Positions 45,709-54,230 of a stretch of 64,000 nt of DNA are shown in pieces; position 1 is the first letter of the stretch, and the number at the start of each line of letters is the position of its first letter. Origin of the DNA: Chitinophaga sp. (lineage in GTDB: Bacteria > Bacteroidota > Bacteroidia > Chitinophagales > Chitinophagaceae); assembly GCF_017745275.1 (NCBI RefSeq), contig NZ_JAGHZS010000014.1, positions 42,854 to 106,853 on the forward strand. Direction: 5' to 3'. Below the pieces are notes generated by a model. The model did no database searches. It worked only from the letters and a program-made list of their open reading frames with translations, and was not told the DNA's origin. A program made the translations under genes and the position numbers.

Positions 45709-46875
45709 TTATATAACAATAGAATTGATAAGGGATGCAGCGTGTTCACGTGCGGCATTATCGCATTCATAATAATCATGCAACGTAGGTGTTTCGATAA
45801 ACGGTATTTTAACCAGCGTTTCTTCAATTACTTCGGTCATTTGCAGAAAGCCGATCCGGTTTTTCAGGAAGGCATTCACCACTTCTTCGTTGGCGGCATT
45901 CATTACGCAGGCGGCGTTACCACCTTTTTGCATGGCATCAATGGCGATAGCCAGGTTGCGGAATGTTTTGGTGTCCGGTTGCTCAAAAGTAAGGGAAGGG
46001 TAGTTTCTGAAAGAGAAACGGGGGAAATCATTGGCCAGGCGGTCAGGATACCCTAAAGCATACTGGATAGGCAGTTTCATGTCCGGTAATCCCATTTGTG
46101 CTTTCAGGGAACCGTCTACAAACTGTACCATGGAGTGAATGATAGATTGTGCATGTATCACCACTTCAATGTTTTCCGGTGCCAGTCCAAACAGCCAGCG
46201 CGCCTCAATCATTTCCAGCCCTTTATTCATCAGGGTGGCAGAGTCGATGGTTATTTTGGCGCCCATGCTCCAGTTAGGATGCTGCAGGGCATGATCTTTC
46301 TTTACATTAATCAGGAAATTGGGCTTCTTTCCAAGGAAAGGTCCGCCGGATGCTGTGAGAATTACTTTTTCCACTTTGGCGAAAGGTTCTCCCAACAGGC
46401 ATTGGAAAATAGCGGAATGTTCAGAATCTACCGGGATAATGGGTACATTCTTCCTGCGTGCGGTAGCCATTACAATGTCGCCCGCTACTACCAGGGTTTC
46501 CTTGTTGGCCAAAGCCACCGGGGTGCCCTGTTCAATAGCAGATAAAGTAGGCGCCAGGCCTGCAAATCCCATAATAGCTGCCAGCATCATGTCGATAGAA
46601 CTCCATGCAGCTACTTCTACCATGGCTTTGGGGCCGGCAAATACTTTTATGCCTTTATCAAATAAAATGTCTTTTACCTGTTTATATTTTGCCTCGCTTC
46701 CTATTACGACGGCATTAGGTTTGAATTTTAATGCCTGCTCAATCAGCAGATCAGCGTTCTGCTGTGCAGTCAGTACTTCTACACTAAATCTGTCGGGGTG
46801 TGCTGCGATCACCTCCAGTGCCTGTATGCCAATAGATCCGGTGGATCCGAAAATGGCAATCTTTCGTTTATTCAT
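45709..46875 (-). CDS. dxr: 1-deoxy-D-xylulose 5-phosphate reductoisomerase
   Basis: Second step of the MEP isoprenoid pathway: converts DXP to MEP with NADPH. 388 residues, normal length. NADPH-binding GSTGSIGIQALEVI at the start, substrate/metal segment PVDSEHSAIFQ, and TASGGPF and ATLMNKGLEMIEA further on. All family hallmarks are present. Upstream of rseP on the same strand. Confidence 0.97.
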   Translation of the reverse strand: MNKRKIAIFGSTGSIGIQALEVIAAHPDRFSVEVLTAQQNADLLIEQALKFKPNAVVIGSEAKYKQVKDILFDKGIKVFAGPKAMVEVAAWSSIDMMLAAIMGFAGLAPTLSAIEQGTPVALANKETLVVAGDIVMATARRKNVPIIPVDSEHSAIFQCLLGEPFAKVEKVILTASGGPFLGKKPNFLINVKKDHALQHPNWSMGAKITIDSATLMNKGLEMIEARWLFGLAPENIEVVIHAQSIIHSMVQFVDGSLKAQMGLPDMKLPIQYALGYPDRLANDFPRFSFRNYPSLTFEQPDTKTFRNLAIAIDAMQKGGNAACVMNAANEEVVNAFLKNRIGFLQMTEVIEETLVKIPFIETPTLHDYYECDNAAREHAASLINSIVI

Positions 46876-46964
46876 TACGGTGATTTACTTTTTTACAGTT
46901 AACAAAAAATGAAGAATCAGCTGCCGGTAATGACCTGGCAGCTGTTACAGCTTTGAATCGCCGG

Positions 46965-48464
46965 TTATTTTTGTAAGTATGCCGACAGTTCATCTGCCAG
47001 CTTTCTGTCGTTACTCAAACGAGGCACTTTATTTTGTCCTCCCAGTTTTCCAATAGCTTTCATATAGTCGATAAAGCCTTGCTTACGGACAGTCCTTATC
47101 TTCAGGGGTTGCAATATATTACCTGTCAGCAGATCATCGTAATAAATATTCTTCTGACGCATATTTTCATCTACTTTCCTGGCAAATGCGCCCAGGTTTT
47201 CCGGCATATTCTCAAACTCTACAAACCACTCGTGGTAGGGCAGCTCTCCGTTAGTTTGCACCATAGGCGCTACTGTAAACTCGGTGATATGCACATTTTC
47301 TTCTGCAGCCGCTTTCATCAGGCTATATTCTACTTCCTCTCCGATCACATGCTCTCCGAAAGCGGAGATGAAGTGTTTAATACGGCCGGTTACCAGCAAA
47401 CGGTAAGGATTGGTAGAAATAAACTTCACCGTATCTCCGAGGTTATAGCCCCATAATCCGGCGTTGTTGTTAACCACCATGGCGTAATTTACGCCTGTTT
47501 GTACATCTTTGAGCGACAAACGCGTCGGATTTTCGTTGAAAATTTCCGCAGCAGGGATAAATTCATAGAAAATCCCGGAATTGGTGTTCAACAGCAGGCC
47601 TTCCTTATCCTGGGAGTCCTGGAAGGCAAAAAAGCCTTCTGAAGCAGGAAATGTTTCCACGGTGTGGATAGGTGCGCCAATAGAAGCCATCAGTTTGGCC
47701 CGGTAAGGTTCAAAGTTCACCCCACCGTACACCATCACGTCAAAATTCTTAAATATTTCTTTAATACGTTTGCCACTGGTGCGTTCCATCAAGCGGTCGA
47801 AATACATCTGTACCCATGGTGGTATGCCGCTGATCAGCGTCATATCCTGGTTAATGGTTTCTTCTACTATCTTGTCCAGCTTGGTTTCCCAATCGTCAAT
47901 ACAGTTGGTTTCGTAAGACGGCAGCTGGTTGGTACGCAGATACCGGGGAATATGATGATTCACGATACCGCTGAGGCGGCCGGTAGGAATTCCACCTACC
48001 CTTTCCAGCTCCGGTGATCCGGATAAAAAGATCATTTTACCATCTGCAAATGCCGTATTACCCGTTTCTCCCATATAATTGAGTAACGCATTACGGGCGG
48101 TATCTATATGATTACTGACAGATTCCTTGGAGATAGGAATATATTTTACACCGCTGGTAGTACCGGAGGTTTTAGCGAGATATATAGGTTGCCCTTTCCA
48201 CAGTACGTTCTGCTTCCCTTCCTTAATTCTTTCTATATATGGCTTAAACTGTTCATAATCCCTTAAAGGCACAGCCTGCTTAAACTCTTCATGGGTTTGT
48301 ACAGCGTTGAACTTATGCTCTGTTCCGAATTCAGTCTTCTTGCCTGTCTTTATCAGCTCCTGCAGGATAGCATCCTGATCTTCTACCGCCCTTAGCATTT
48401 CCTTCTTTATCTTATTATGTACGATAGAAGCAAATGGTTTGGCCAGCAGTGATTTAAACTTCAT
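46965..48464 (-). CDS. GH3 auxin-responsive-promoter-family protein (acyl-adenylate/amide synthetase fold)
   Basis: 499 residues. The adenylation P-loop-like segment LAKTSGTTSGVKYIPIS and later YGGVNFEPYR and VTGRIKHFISAFGEHVIGEEVE match bacterial GH3 proteins. Plant GH3 enzymes link amino acids to hormones by way of acyl-adenylates; the substrate of the bacterial form, frequent in Bacteroidota, is unknown. It ends 90 bp before dxr begins, on the same strand, and may be co-transcribed. Confidence 0.9.
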   Translation of the reverse strand: MKFKSLLAKPFASIVHNKIKKEMLRAVEDQDAILQELIKTGKKTEFGTEHKFNAVQTHEEFKQAVPLRDYEQFKPYIERIKEGKQNVLWKGQPIYLAKTSGTTSGVKYIPISKESVSNHIDTARNALLNYMGETGNTAFADGKMIFLSGSPELERVGGIPTGRLSGIVNHHIPRYLRTNQLPSYETNCIDDWETKLDKIVEETINQDMTLISGIPPWVQMYFDRLMERTSGKRIKEIFKNFDVMVYGGVNFEPYRAKLMASIGAPIHTVETFPASEGFFAFQDSQDKEGLLLNTNSGIFYEFIPAAEIFNENPTRLSLKDVQTGVNYAMVVNNNAGLWGYNLGDTVKFISTNPYRLLVTGRIKHFISAFGEHVIGEEVEYSLMKAAAEENVHITEFTVAPMVQTNGELPYHEWFVEFENMPENLGAFARKVDENMRQKNIYYDDLLTGNILQPLKIRTVRKQGFIDYMKAIGKLGGQNKVPRLSNDRKLADELSAYLQK

Positions 48465-48771
48465 GCCTGTTGTTTTATGATTGAGAGACTAAAGATTGGA
48501 ATATTTTCTTATTTAATAGCCTGAAAAACCGGTCTTTTTCCCAAAAAAGGGGTGGCCGGAAAAATAAATGGCTAAATAAATAAATAAAAAAATACGCCTA
48601 TCCTATCCGTATTTAATTCGCGTAAACGACAAAAGTATACAAATTTGCGTTGGTTTGCACAGCAAGATAGCTGTTTTTAAATGATCCGGAAATAGCATAA
48701 AGATGTGGATACAGCGGCCCGGTGCCGGGAAGGATAATTTGTTAAATTAATTTAAAATTCAGGAAAGTATG

Positions 48772-48779
48772 TATCTTTG
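48772..48779 (+). promoter_or_regulatory. Candidate -7 element for the rplU operon
   Basis: TATCTTTG matches TAnnTTTG, with a weak T-rich -33 region about 18 bases upstream. It lies about 120 bases before rplU, in the 440-base divergent gap 48,465-48,902, which shows no gene. The leader may hold L21 autoregulation, but no clear structure is seen. Confidence 0.45.
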
Positions 48780-48902
48780 AAAAGATTAAGCTTTTGTCGG
48801 TCCTTCATAGATGTTTATACATTGTGATTTAAAAAAGACCGAAAAACTTTGTCTATTAAAAAACAAAAGGTTACTTTTGCGGAAATTATATTTTGGATAA
48901 TT

Positions 48903-49205
48903 ATGTTTGCAGTTGTAAAAATCGCAGGTCAGCAATTTAAAGTACAAAAAGACCAGGAAATATTTGTACAGCAGTTACAAGGAAATATTGGAGACAAAGT
49001 GGAGTTTTCCGATGTACTGTTAACCGATAACGGTGGTAAGCTGTCCGTAGGAACTGATGTAAAATCAGTAGTAAAAGCAGAGATTCTGGCTCATGTTCAG
49101 GGTGATAAAGTTATCGCTTTCAAAATGAAGAGAAGAAAAGGCTTCAGAAAGAAAGTTGGTCACAGAACCCATTTTACAAGAATCAAAATCAATGAAATAG
49201 CTTAA
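48903..49205 (+). CDS. rplU: 50S ribosomal protein L21
   Basis: 100 residues from ATG 48903 (FAVVKIAGQQFKVQ), the standard L21 start; the frame is open further upstream but is not family-like. The C-terminal basic segment KRRKGFRKKVGHRTHFTRIKI is the rRNA-binding part. Followed by rpmA after 48 bp. Confidence 0.98.
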   Translation: MFAVVKIAGQQFKVQKDQEIFVQQLQGNIGDKVEFSDVLLTDNGGKLSVGTDVKSVVKAEILAHVQGDKVIAFKMKRRKGFRKKVGHRTHFTRIKINEIA

Positions 49206-49253
49206 TTTGTTTTAAGCTAAAATTTTTATTAGACATTATAAAGTAATCATACA

Positions 49254-49532
49254 ATGGCACATAAAAAAGGTGAAGGTAGTGTAAAGAACGGCCGTGATTC
49301 CCATAGCAAAAGGCTGGGAGTAAAAATCTTCGGTGGTCAACCTGCTGTATCTGGTAACATCATTGTTCGCCAGAGAGGTACTGTTTATCATCCAGGTCAA
49401 AACGTAGGCGTTGGTAAAGATTTTACCATTTTCGCAGTTGCAGACGGTGTAGTAGAATTCAGAAAAGGTCGCGAAAACAAAACTTACGTTTCTGTTAAAG
49501 CATTTGATACCACTGCTCAGGCGGAAGCCTAA
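49254..49532 (+). CDS. rpmA: 50S ribosomal protein L27
   Basis: 92 residues. It begins MAHKKGEGSVKNGRDSHSKR, the L27 N-terminus that reaches the peptidyl transferase centre, with no extra cleaved leader as in Firmicutes. The core motif GNIIVRQRGTVYHPG follows. Co-transcribed with rplU. Confidence 0.98.
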   Translation: MAHKKGEGSVKNGRDSHSKRLGVKIFGGQPAVSGNIIVRQRGTVYHPGQNVGVGKDFTIFAVADGVVEFRKGRENKTYVSVKAFDTTAQAEA

Positions 49533-49597
49533 TCAGTGTTAGCCATAAAGTTTTTTTTAATACCCAATTATTTTTACTAACCCAAATTCAAAAAACA

Positions 49598-50029
49598 ATG
49601 GCAACAATTAAAAAAGCGGCTGCTAAAAAAGCTGCGCCTAAAAAGAAAGCTGCTCCTAAAAAAGCCGCTGCAAAGAAAGCTGCTCCTAAAAAAGCTGCTG
49701 CTAAGAAAGCTGCTCCTAAAAAGAAAGCTGCTGCTAAGAAAGCCGCTCCTAAAAAAGCTGCTGCTAAGAAAGCTGCTCCTAAAAAGAAAGCTGCTGCTAA
49801 AAAAGCTGCTCCTAAGAAAGCTGCTGCTAAAAAAGCCGCTCCTAAGAAGAAAGCTGCTGCTAAGAAAGCTGCTCCTAAAAAAGCTGCTGCTAAGAAAGCC
49901 GCTCCAGCTAAGAAGAAAGCCGTTGCGAAGAAAGCTGCTCCAGCTAAAAAACCAGTTGCTAAGAAGAAAGCTGCTCCTAAAAAAGCACCAGCTGCTCCTC
50001 CAGCAACTCCTGCAACTCCGGCTAACTAA
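49598..50029 (+). CDS. Lys/Ala-rich histone H1-like DNA-binding protein
   Basis: 143 residues, nearly all built of a repeated KKAAPKKAAA / KKKAAAKKAAP unit, ending in an Ala/Pro/Thr tail (PAAPPATPATPAN). Such proteins resemble the C-terminal tail of eukaryotic histone H1 and the Chlamydia and Bordetella H1-like proteins, and bind and compact DNA without a folded domain. The DNA is itself a tandem repeat (GCTGCTAAGAAAGCTGCTCCTAAAAA-like), so copy number may vary between strains. It follows rpmA by 65 bp and ends in a terminator. Confidence 0.85.
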   Translation: MATIKKAAAKKAAPKKKAAPKKAAAKKAAPKKAAAKKAAPKKKAAAKKAAPKKAAAKKAAPKKKAAAKKAAPKKAAAKKAAPKKKAAAKKAAPKKAAAKKAAPAKKKAVAKKAAPAKKPVAKKKAAPKKAPAAPPATPATPAN

Positions 50030-50054
50030 GATCGGAATTACAAAATGTAGTTAT

Positions 50055-50088
50055 AAAGAACCTGGCATTTATGTCAGGTTCTTTTTTT
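50055..50088 (+). terminator. Terminator after the histone-like gene
   Basis: 9-bp perfect stem AAGAACCTG / CAGGTTCTT followed by seven T residues. Confidence 0.85.
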
Positions 50089-50120
50089 ATGCCCATCCCC
50101 CCAGCAAGTGTTTGTCTTAC

Positions 50121-50278
50121 CCGGGATGATACTGATTACCTGGTTTTTATTTTTTTGATTTTGGAAGATGAGAGAAGATTTTGGAAGAAATCAGCCAATA
50201 ATTTTACTCATATCTTCCAAATTCTTTTTAAAATCAAAAAACAAAAACCAGGTAATCAGTATAATCAGACTAATCCCG
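50121..50278. repeat. Long imperfect palindrome upstream of polX
   Basis: The left arm from CCGGGAT (50121) and the right arm ending ATCCCGG (50278) are complementary over most of their length. The best block is ATACTGATTACCTGGTTTTT, then a T/A-rich TTTTTTGATTTT, then GGAAGAT. Arms are about 60-70 bases with small gaps. It could be a MITE-like element or a structured RNA. Confidence 0.6.
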
Positions 50279-50318
50279 GACAAGACAAAAACTCGCAACA
50301 TCTCCGTATTTTTACCAC

Positions 50319-52007
50319 ATGGATAATTACTCAATCGCCGATAACTTCTCCCTGCTCTCCAAACTCATGGACATCCATGGAGAAAATAGCTTCAAAGCCA
50401 AATCATTCGCCTCCGCAGCATTTACCATAGAAAAACTGCCCTCGCAGTTAAAAGAAATACCGAAAGAAGAGATTTTCAAGATCAAAGGCATCGGGGAATC
50501 TACCGGTAAAAGCATCATCGAAATGCTCGACACCCAGGAATTCTCGCTGCTCAACCACTACCTCGGAATCACTCCCGCAGGAATCCTGGAAATCATGAAA
50601 ATAAAAGGCCTGGGACCCAAGAAAATTGCCACCATCTGGAAAGAGCTGGAAATAGAATCTATGGGAGAACTCCTTTACGCCTGCAACGAAAACCGCCTTA
50701 TGCTCCTCAAAGGCTTTGGCGCCAAAACACAGGAAAGCGTTCGCCAAAACATAGAATTCTATCTCTCTAACCGCCACCGCTTCCTCTACGCAGAAGTAGC
50801 CAACACCGGTCAACAACTGGAGAAACAATTACAGGAGCTGTTTGCACCTGTCCCCGTTTCCCTCACCGGCGCTTTCCGCCGCCATAGCATTATCATCGAC
50901 GAAATAGAAGTACTCATCGCCGCCCCGGTAGCCATAGTATCCCAACAACTGGCTGCCCTCCCCGGCTTTGAACTCACCGCTACCAACGATCATCACCTCG
51001 TATGGCAACTCGATGGTAAACTCAAAATAGTAACACATAGCTGCGAACCTGCCGACTTCCATAGCCAACTGTTCCTGACCACCGGCGCTCCCGCTTTTAT
51101 TGATAAATTCAATGCCGCCGGCGGCGCTGCCTTCCTGCACCAGGCTCCCTCAGAAGAAGCCATTTTCAGCGCAGCAGGAATGGCCTTCATTCCTCCGTTC
51201 TTACGGGAAGGCATGAACGAAATTGCGCAGGCCCGCGAACAGCAACTACCCAATATCATAACTACTTCCGATATCAAAGGTATTATCCACTCCCACAGCA
51301 ACTGGAGCGATGGCGAATCTTCCCTCGAAGAAATGGCCACCGCCGCCAAAGCACAGGGCTTCGAATACCTCGTTATCAGCGACCACTCCCGCACTGCTTT
51401 CTATGCCAACGGACTGCATATTGAAAGAGTACTGGAACAACACGCCGAAATAGATGCCCTGAATAAAAAGCTGGCGCCATTTCGCATTTTTAAGAGCATA
51501 GAATCCGATATACTCAATGATGGCACCCTGGATTACCCCGATGAAATACTGGCCAAATTTGACCTGGTAATTGCCTCTGTGCATTCCAATCTCAAAATGA
51601 CAGAAGAAAAGGCAATGGCGCGCCTGCTCAAAGCCATCGAAAATCCATATACCACCATCCTCGGACATATGACCGGCCGCCTGCTACTCAGCAGAAACGG
51701 CTACCCGGTAGACCATAAAGCCATCATTGATGCATGTGCCGCCAACCAGGTAGTAATAGAACTGAATGCACATCCACGCCGACTGGATATCGACTGGACC
51801 TGGCTGCCCTATGCCCTTGAAAAAAAGGTGCTCATCTCCATTGATCCGGATGCCCACAGTATCCATGGATTCCAGGATATCCACTATGGTACACTGGCCG
51901 CGCAGAAAGGGGGCATCACCAAAGCAAACAATCTGAGTAGTTACACTGTTGACATGCTGAACGACTACCTGCAGCAACGCAGACAATCCAAAAACCTACT
52001 TCCATGA
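50319..52007 (+). CDS. PolX-type protein: helix-hairpin-helix, degenerate polymerase domain, PHP domain
   Basis: 562 residues. Helix-hairpin-helix motifs (IKGIGESTGKSI at 55-67, KGLGPKKIATIW near 96) precede a family X polymerase palm and a C-terminal PHP domain from about 328 (IIHSHSNWSDGESS, ISDHSRTAFYAN, ELNAHPRRLD, SIDPDAHS), with the metal-binding His and Asp residues kept. The polymerase signature is changed: GAFRRHSIIIDEIEVLI at 184-200 has Glu in place of the two catalytic Asp of GDxD. It may act mainly as a PHP nuclease in base excision repair. It overlaps the next gene by 4 bp. Confidence 0.88.
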   Translation: MDNYSIADNFSLLSKLMDIHGENSFKAKSFASAAFTIEKLPSQLKEIPKEEIFKIKGIGESTGKSIIEMLDTQEFSLLNHYLGITPAGILEIMKIKGLGPKKIATIWKELEIESMGELLYACNENRLMLLKGFGAKTQESVRQNIEFYLSNRHRFLYAEVANTGQQLEKQLQELFAPVPVSLTGAFRRHSIIIDEIEVLIAAPVAIVSQQLAALPGFELTATNDHHLVWQLDGKLKIVTHSCEPADFHSQLFLTTGAPAFIDKFNAAGGAAFLHQAPSEEAIFSAAGMAFIPPFLREGMNEIAQAREQQLPNIITTSDIKGIIHSHSNWSDGESSLEEMATAAKAQGFEYLVISDHSRTAFYANGLHIERVLEQHAEIDALNKKLAPFRIFKSIESDILNDGTLDYPDEILAKFDLVIASVHSNLKMTEEKAMARLLKAIENPYTTILGHMTGRLLLSRNGYPVDHKAIIDACAANQVVIELNAHPRRLDIDWTWLPYALEKKVLISIDPDAHSIHGFQDIHYGTLAAQKGGITKANNLSSYTVDMLNDYLQQRRQSKNLLP

Positions 52008-52708
52008 TGCTACTGGCATTGGCCGTGGCCCCCGGGTTCGCCATTTGTTTATTCATTTACTTAATGGACAAATACGACCGGGAGCCAACCGGCTTATTGA
52101 TAAAAAGCTTCCTACTGGGTATGGGCTGCGTAGCCTTGCCATTGCTTATACAAGGACTGGCAGTTACCATGGGATTAAGGGAAAACGATGGCACCCTGCC
52201 GGGTACCGCCGCCTTTGCCTATGGCGTGGTAGGCGTTTCAGAAGAACTGGCCAAGTTCCTGGTCCTCTATCTCTTTGCCTATCCTAAAAAAGCATTCAAT
52301 GAACCTCTCGATGGAATTGTATATGCCGTGATGATCGGAATGGGATTCGCGACCCTTGAAAATATTGCATACGTAGGCAAATATGGCTTTGGTACCGGCG
52401 TGGCAAGGATGTTCCTCTCCGTTCCCGCTCATGCTACCTTCGCCATCCTGATGGGATATTACGTGGGAATGGCGAAATTTACCCGGGATAGAAGCAGCAT
52501 CCTCCTGTTCCAGGGACTGCTGATCGCTATTTTCTTCCATGGCACATTCGATTTTTTCCTGTTCCTCGGTAATAATATTTTCCTGATGGGCGCCTCGGTA
52601 ATTACCCTCATTTTTGCGGTACGACTATCTATCAAGGCTATACGAAAAGATAAGGCGCTCTCCAAAAAACTGTATGAACAGCATTTTTTTGAAGATGAGC
52701 AGGGATAA
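52004..52708 (+). CDS. PrsW-family intramembrane protease
   Basis: 234 residues with about 7 membrane segments. Family motifs are present: SEELAKF (EExxK), MGFATLENIAY, VPAHATF and FHGTFDF; Glu and His residues in these are the expected metal-binding groups. PrsW cuts anti-sigma factor RsiW in Bacillus; the target here is unknown. Overlaps polX by 4 bp. Confidence 0.9.
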   Translation: MMLLALAVAPGFAICLFIYLMDKYDREPTGLLIKSFLLGMGCVALPLLIQGLAVTMGLRENDGTLPGTAAFAYGVVGVSEELAKFLVLYLFAYPKKAFNEPLDGIVYAVMIGMGFATLENIAYVGKYGFGTGVARMFLSVPAHATFAILMGYYVGMAKFTRDRSSILLFQGLLIAIFFHGTFDFFLFLGNNIFLMGASVITLIFAVRLSIKAIRKDKALSKKLYEQHFFEDEQG

Positions 52709-52740
52709 AAAGGTATCCATCTCACAAAAAAAATTATAAC

Positions 52741-53376
52741 ATGAAATTTACCTATATATACGATCCGCTCTGTGGCTGGTGCTATGGCTTCACTCCCGTA
52801 GTACAGCAATTGCAGGAACGTGCCGGCAACAATATGACATTCGATATCCTCTCCGGAGGAATGATCACCGGCGCTAACCGCCATCCATGGTCATCTATGG
52901 CCAACTATATCCAACAAGCACATGTGAATGTGGAAAACATGACCGGTGTTAAGTTTGGGGCTAACTTCCTGGAAAAATTACTACCCTCGGAAGAAATGAT
53001 GGACTCTGAAAAACCCAGCATTGCGCTCACCGTATTCAAAGAGTATCAGCCGGAAAATGCCATCACCTTTGCGCATGATATGCAGGTAGCGCTGAACTAC
53101 GATGGGCTGAGCCTGAACAACGACAGCACCTACCGGGAACTGATTAAAAAATTTAGTTTACCGGAAGAAGAGTTTATTGCCAAACTCGGGGAAGAACATT
53201 ACCGGTATGAAACCAACCAGGAATTCCAGTTGATACAAAACTGGGGCATCACCGGGTTTCCCGCGGCCATACTCGATACCGGCAAGCAATTGTATCTCTG
53301 CGCCCGCGGATACACACCGCTGAATAAACTGGAAGAAACCATCGAAAATATATTAAAGGAAGACAACAATTTATAA
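52741..53376 (+). CDS. DsbA-family thioredoxin-fold protein
   Basis: 211 residues, no signal peptide. The redox motif CGWCYGF (CxxC) follows FTYIYDPL at the N-terminus, and the cis-Pro segment GITGFPAAIL lies near 170. The layout is like cytosolic FrnE/HCCA-isomerase-type DsbA relatives. It probably handles thiol redox; substrate unknown. Separated by 6 bp from the next gene. Confidence 0.9.
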   Translation: MKFTYIYDPLCGWCYGFTPVVQQLQERAGNNMTFDILSGGMITGANRHPWSSMANYIQQAHVNVENMTGVKFGANFLEKLLPSEEMMDSEKPSIALTVFKEYQPENAITFAHDMQVALNYDGLSLNNDSTYRELIKKFSLPEEEFIAKLGEEHYRYETNQEFQLIQNWGITGFPAAILDTGKQLYLCARGYTPLNKLEETIENILKEDNNL

Positions 53377-53382
53377 AAACCT

Positions 53383-53877
53383 ATGTACCAGATCAATGCT
53401 GCAACAGTGAATGATATTCCTGTTATACAAGCGCTGGCAAATAAAATATGGCCGCCAACTTACCAGTCCATTTTAACGCCTGCACAAATGGAATACATGC
53501 TGGATATGATGTACAGCGCCAACGCACTTCATCAGCAAATGACCGAAAAACAACACCAGTTTTTACTACTGCTGGATGATGCCCAACCAATAGGTTATGC
53601 AGCGTATAGTACTACTGCCACGCCAAATGTGTATAAGCTCCAAAAAATTTATGTGGACCTGAATTACCAGGGAAAAGGTGCAGGCAAATTACTCCTGCAG
53701 GAAGTGACAGACCGGGTGAAAAAACACGGCGCTGATATACTCGAACTCGATGTCAACAAATACAATAAAGCGAAATTCTTTTACGAGAAACAAGGCTTCA
53801 GCGTATACACAGAGCGGGATACAGACATTGGGCAGGGCTACCTGATGGAAGATTTTGTAATGCGTAAATCAATATAA
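53383..53877 (+). CDS. GNAT-family N-acetyltransferase
   Basis: 164 residues. Acetyl-CoA-binding segment KIYVDLNYQGKGAGKLLLQEV and the later NKYNKAKFFYEKQGF match the family. It follows the DsbA-family gene by 6 bp and may share its transcript. Substrate unknown. Confidence 0.9.
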   Translation: MYQINAATVNDIPVIQALANKIWPPTYQSILTPAQMEYMLDMMYSANALHQQMTEKQHQFLLLLDDAQPIGYAAYSTTATPNVYKLQKIYVDLNYQGKGAGKLLLQEVTDRVKKHGADILELDVNKYNKAKFFYEKQGFSVYTERDTDIGQGYLMEDFVMRKSI

Positions 53878-54013
53878 AAAGAAAGCCCGGTAAGGACATA
53901 CCAGGCTATTCCCAAGTTAACCATTAAAAGACACAACTCTTTAAAAGTAAAATAACATTGTTTTATAAGCGTATGTACGATAACAATTAAAGGGCGGTTT
54001 TTCAATCCATAAA

Positions 54014-54057
54014 AAAAGCAGCATCTTTTATATTTTAATATAAAAGATGCTGCTTTT
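54014..54057. terminator. Strong hairpin between convergent units
   Basis: Perfect 19-bp stem AAAAGCAGCATCTTTTATA / TATAAAAGATGCTGCTTTT with a 6-base loop. It can end transcription on the plus strand after the GNAT gene. The remainder of 53,878-54,230 has no gene. Confidence 0.85.
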
Positions 54058-54150
54058 AAGTTTATTAATATTTATAAAGATGTCCGGGACTCCTCGTAAT
54101 GTTGCTTTTCCATCATGCAACAGAAAATAGTAAGGAATCCCATTTGCTGC

Positions 54151-54183
54151 AAAAAAATTCCCGCATAGCTAACTATGCGGGAA
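54151..54183 (-). terminator. Terminator of the surface-protein operon
   Basis: 11-bp perfect stem TTCCCGCATAG / CTATGCGGGAA with a 4-base loop, and a run of seven T on the minus strand after it. It lies about 50 bases past the last gene of the minus-strand operon. Confidence 0.85.
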
Positions 54184-54230
54184 GTAGGTGTGCCTGAAGC
54201 GCGTATATCGGTTATTGATCCAAGCCGTTA

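Noticed and set aside
49598..50029. Possible satellite or CRISPR-like repeat
   Set aside because: The repeat is in phase with a Lys/Ala/Pro-coding frame and has no spacers, so it is a repeat-bearing gene.
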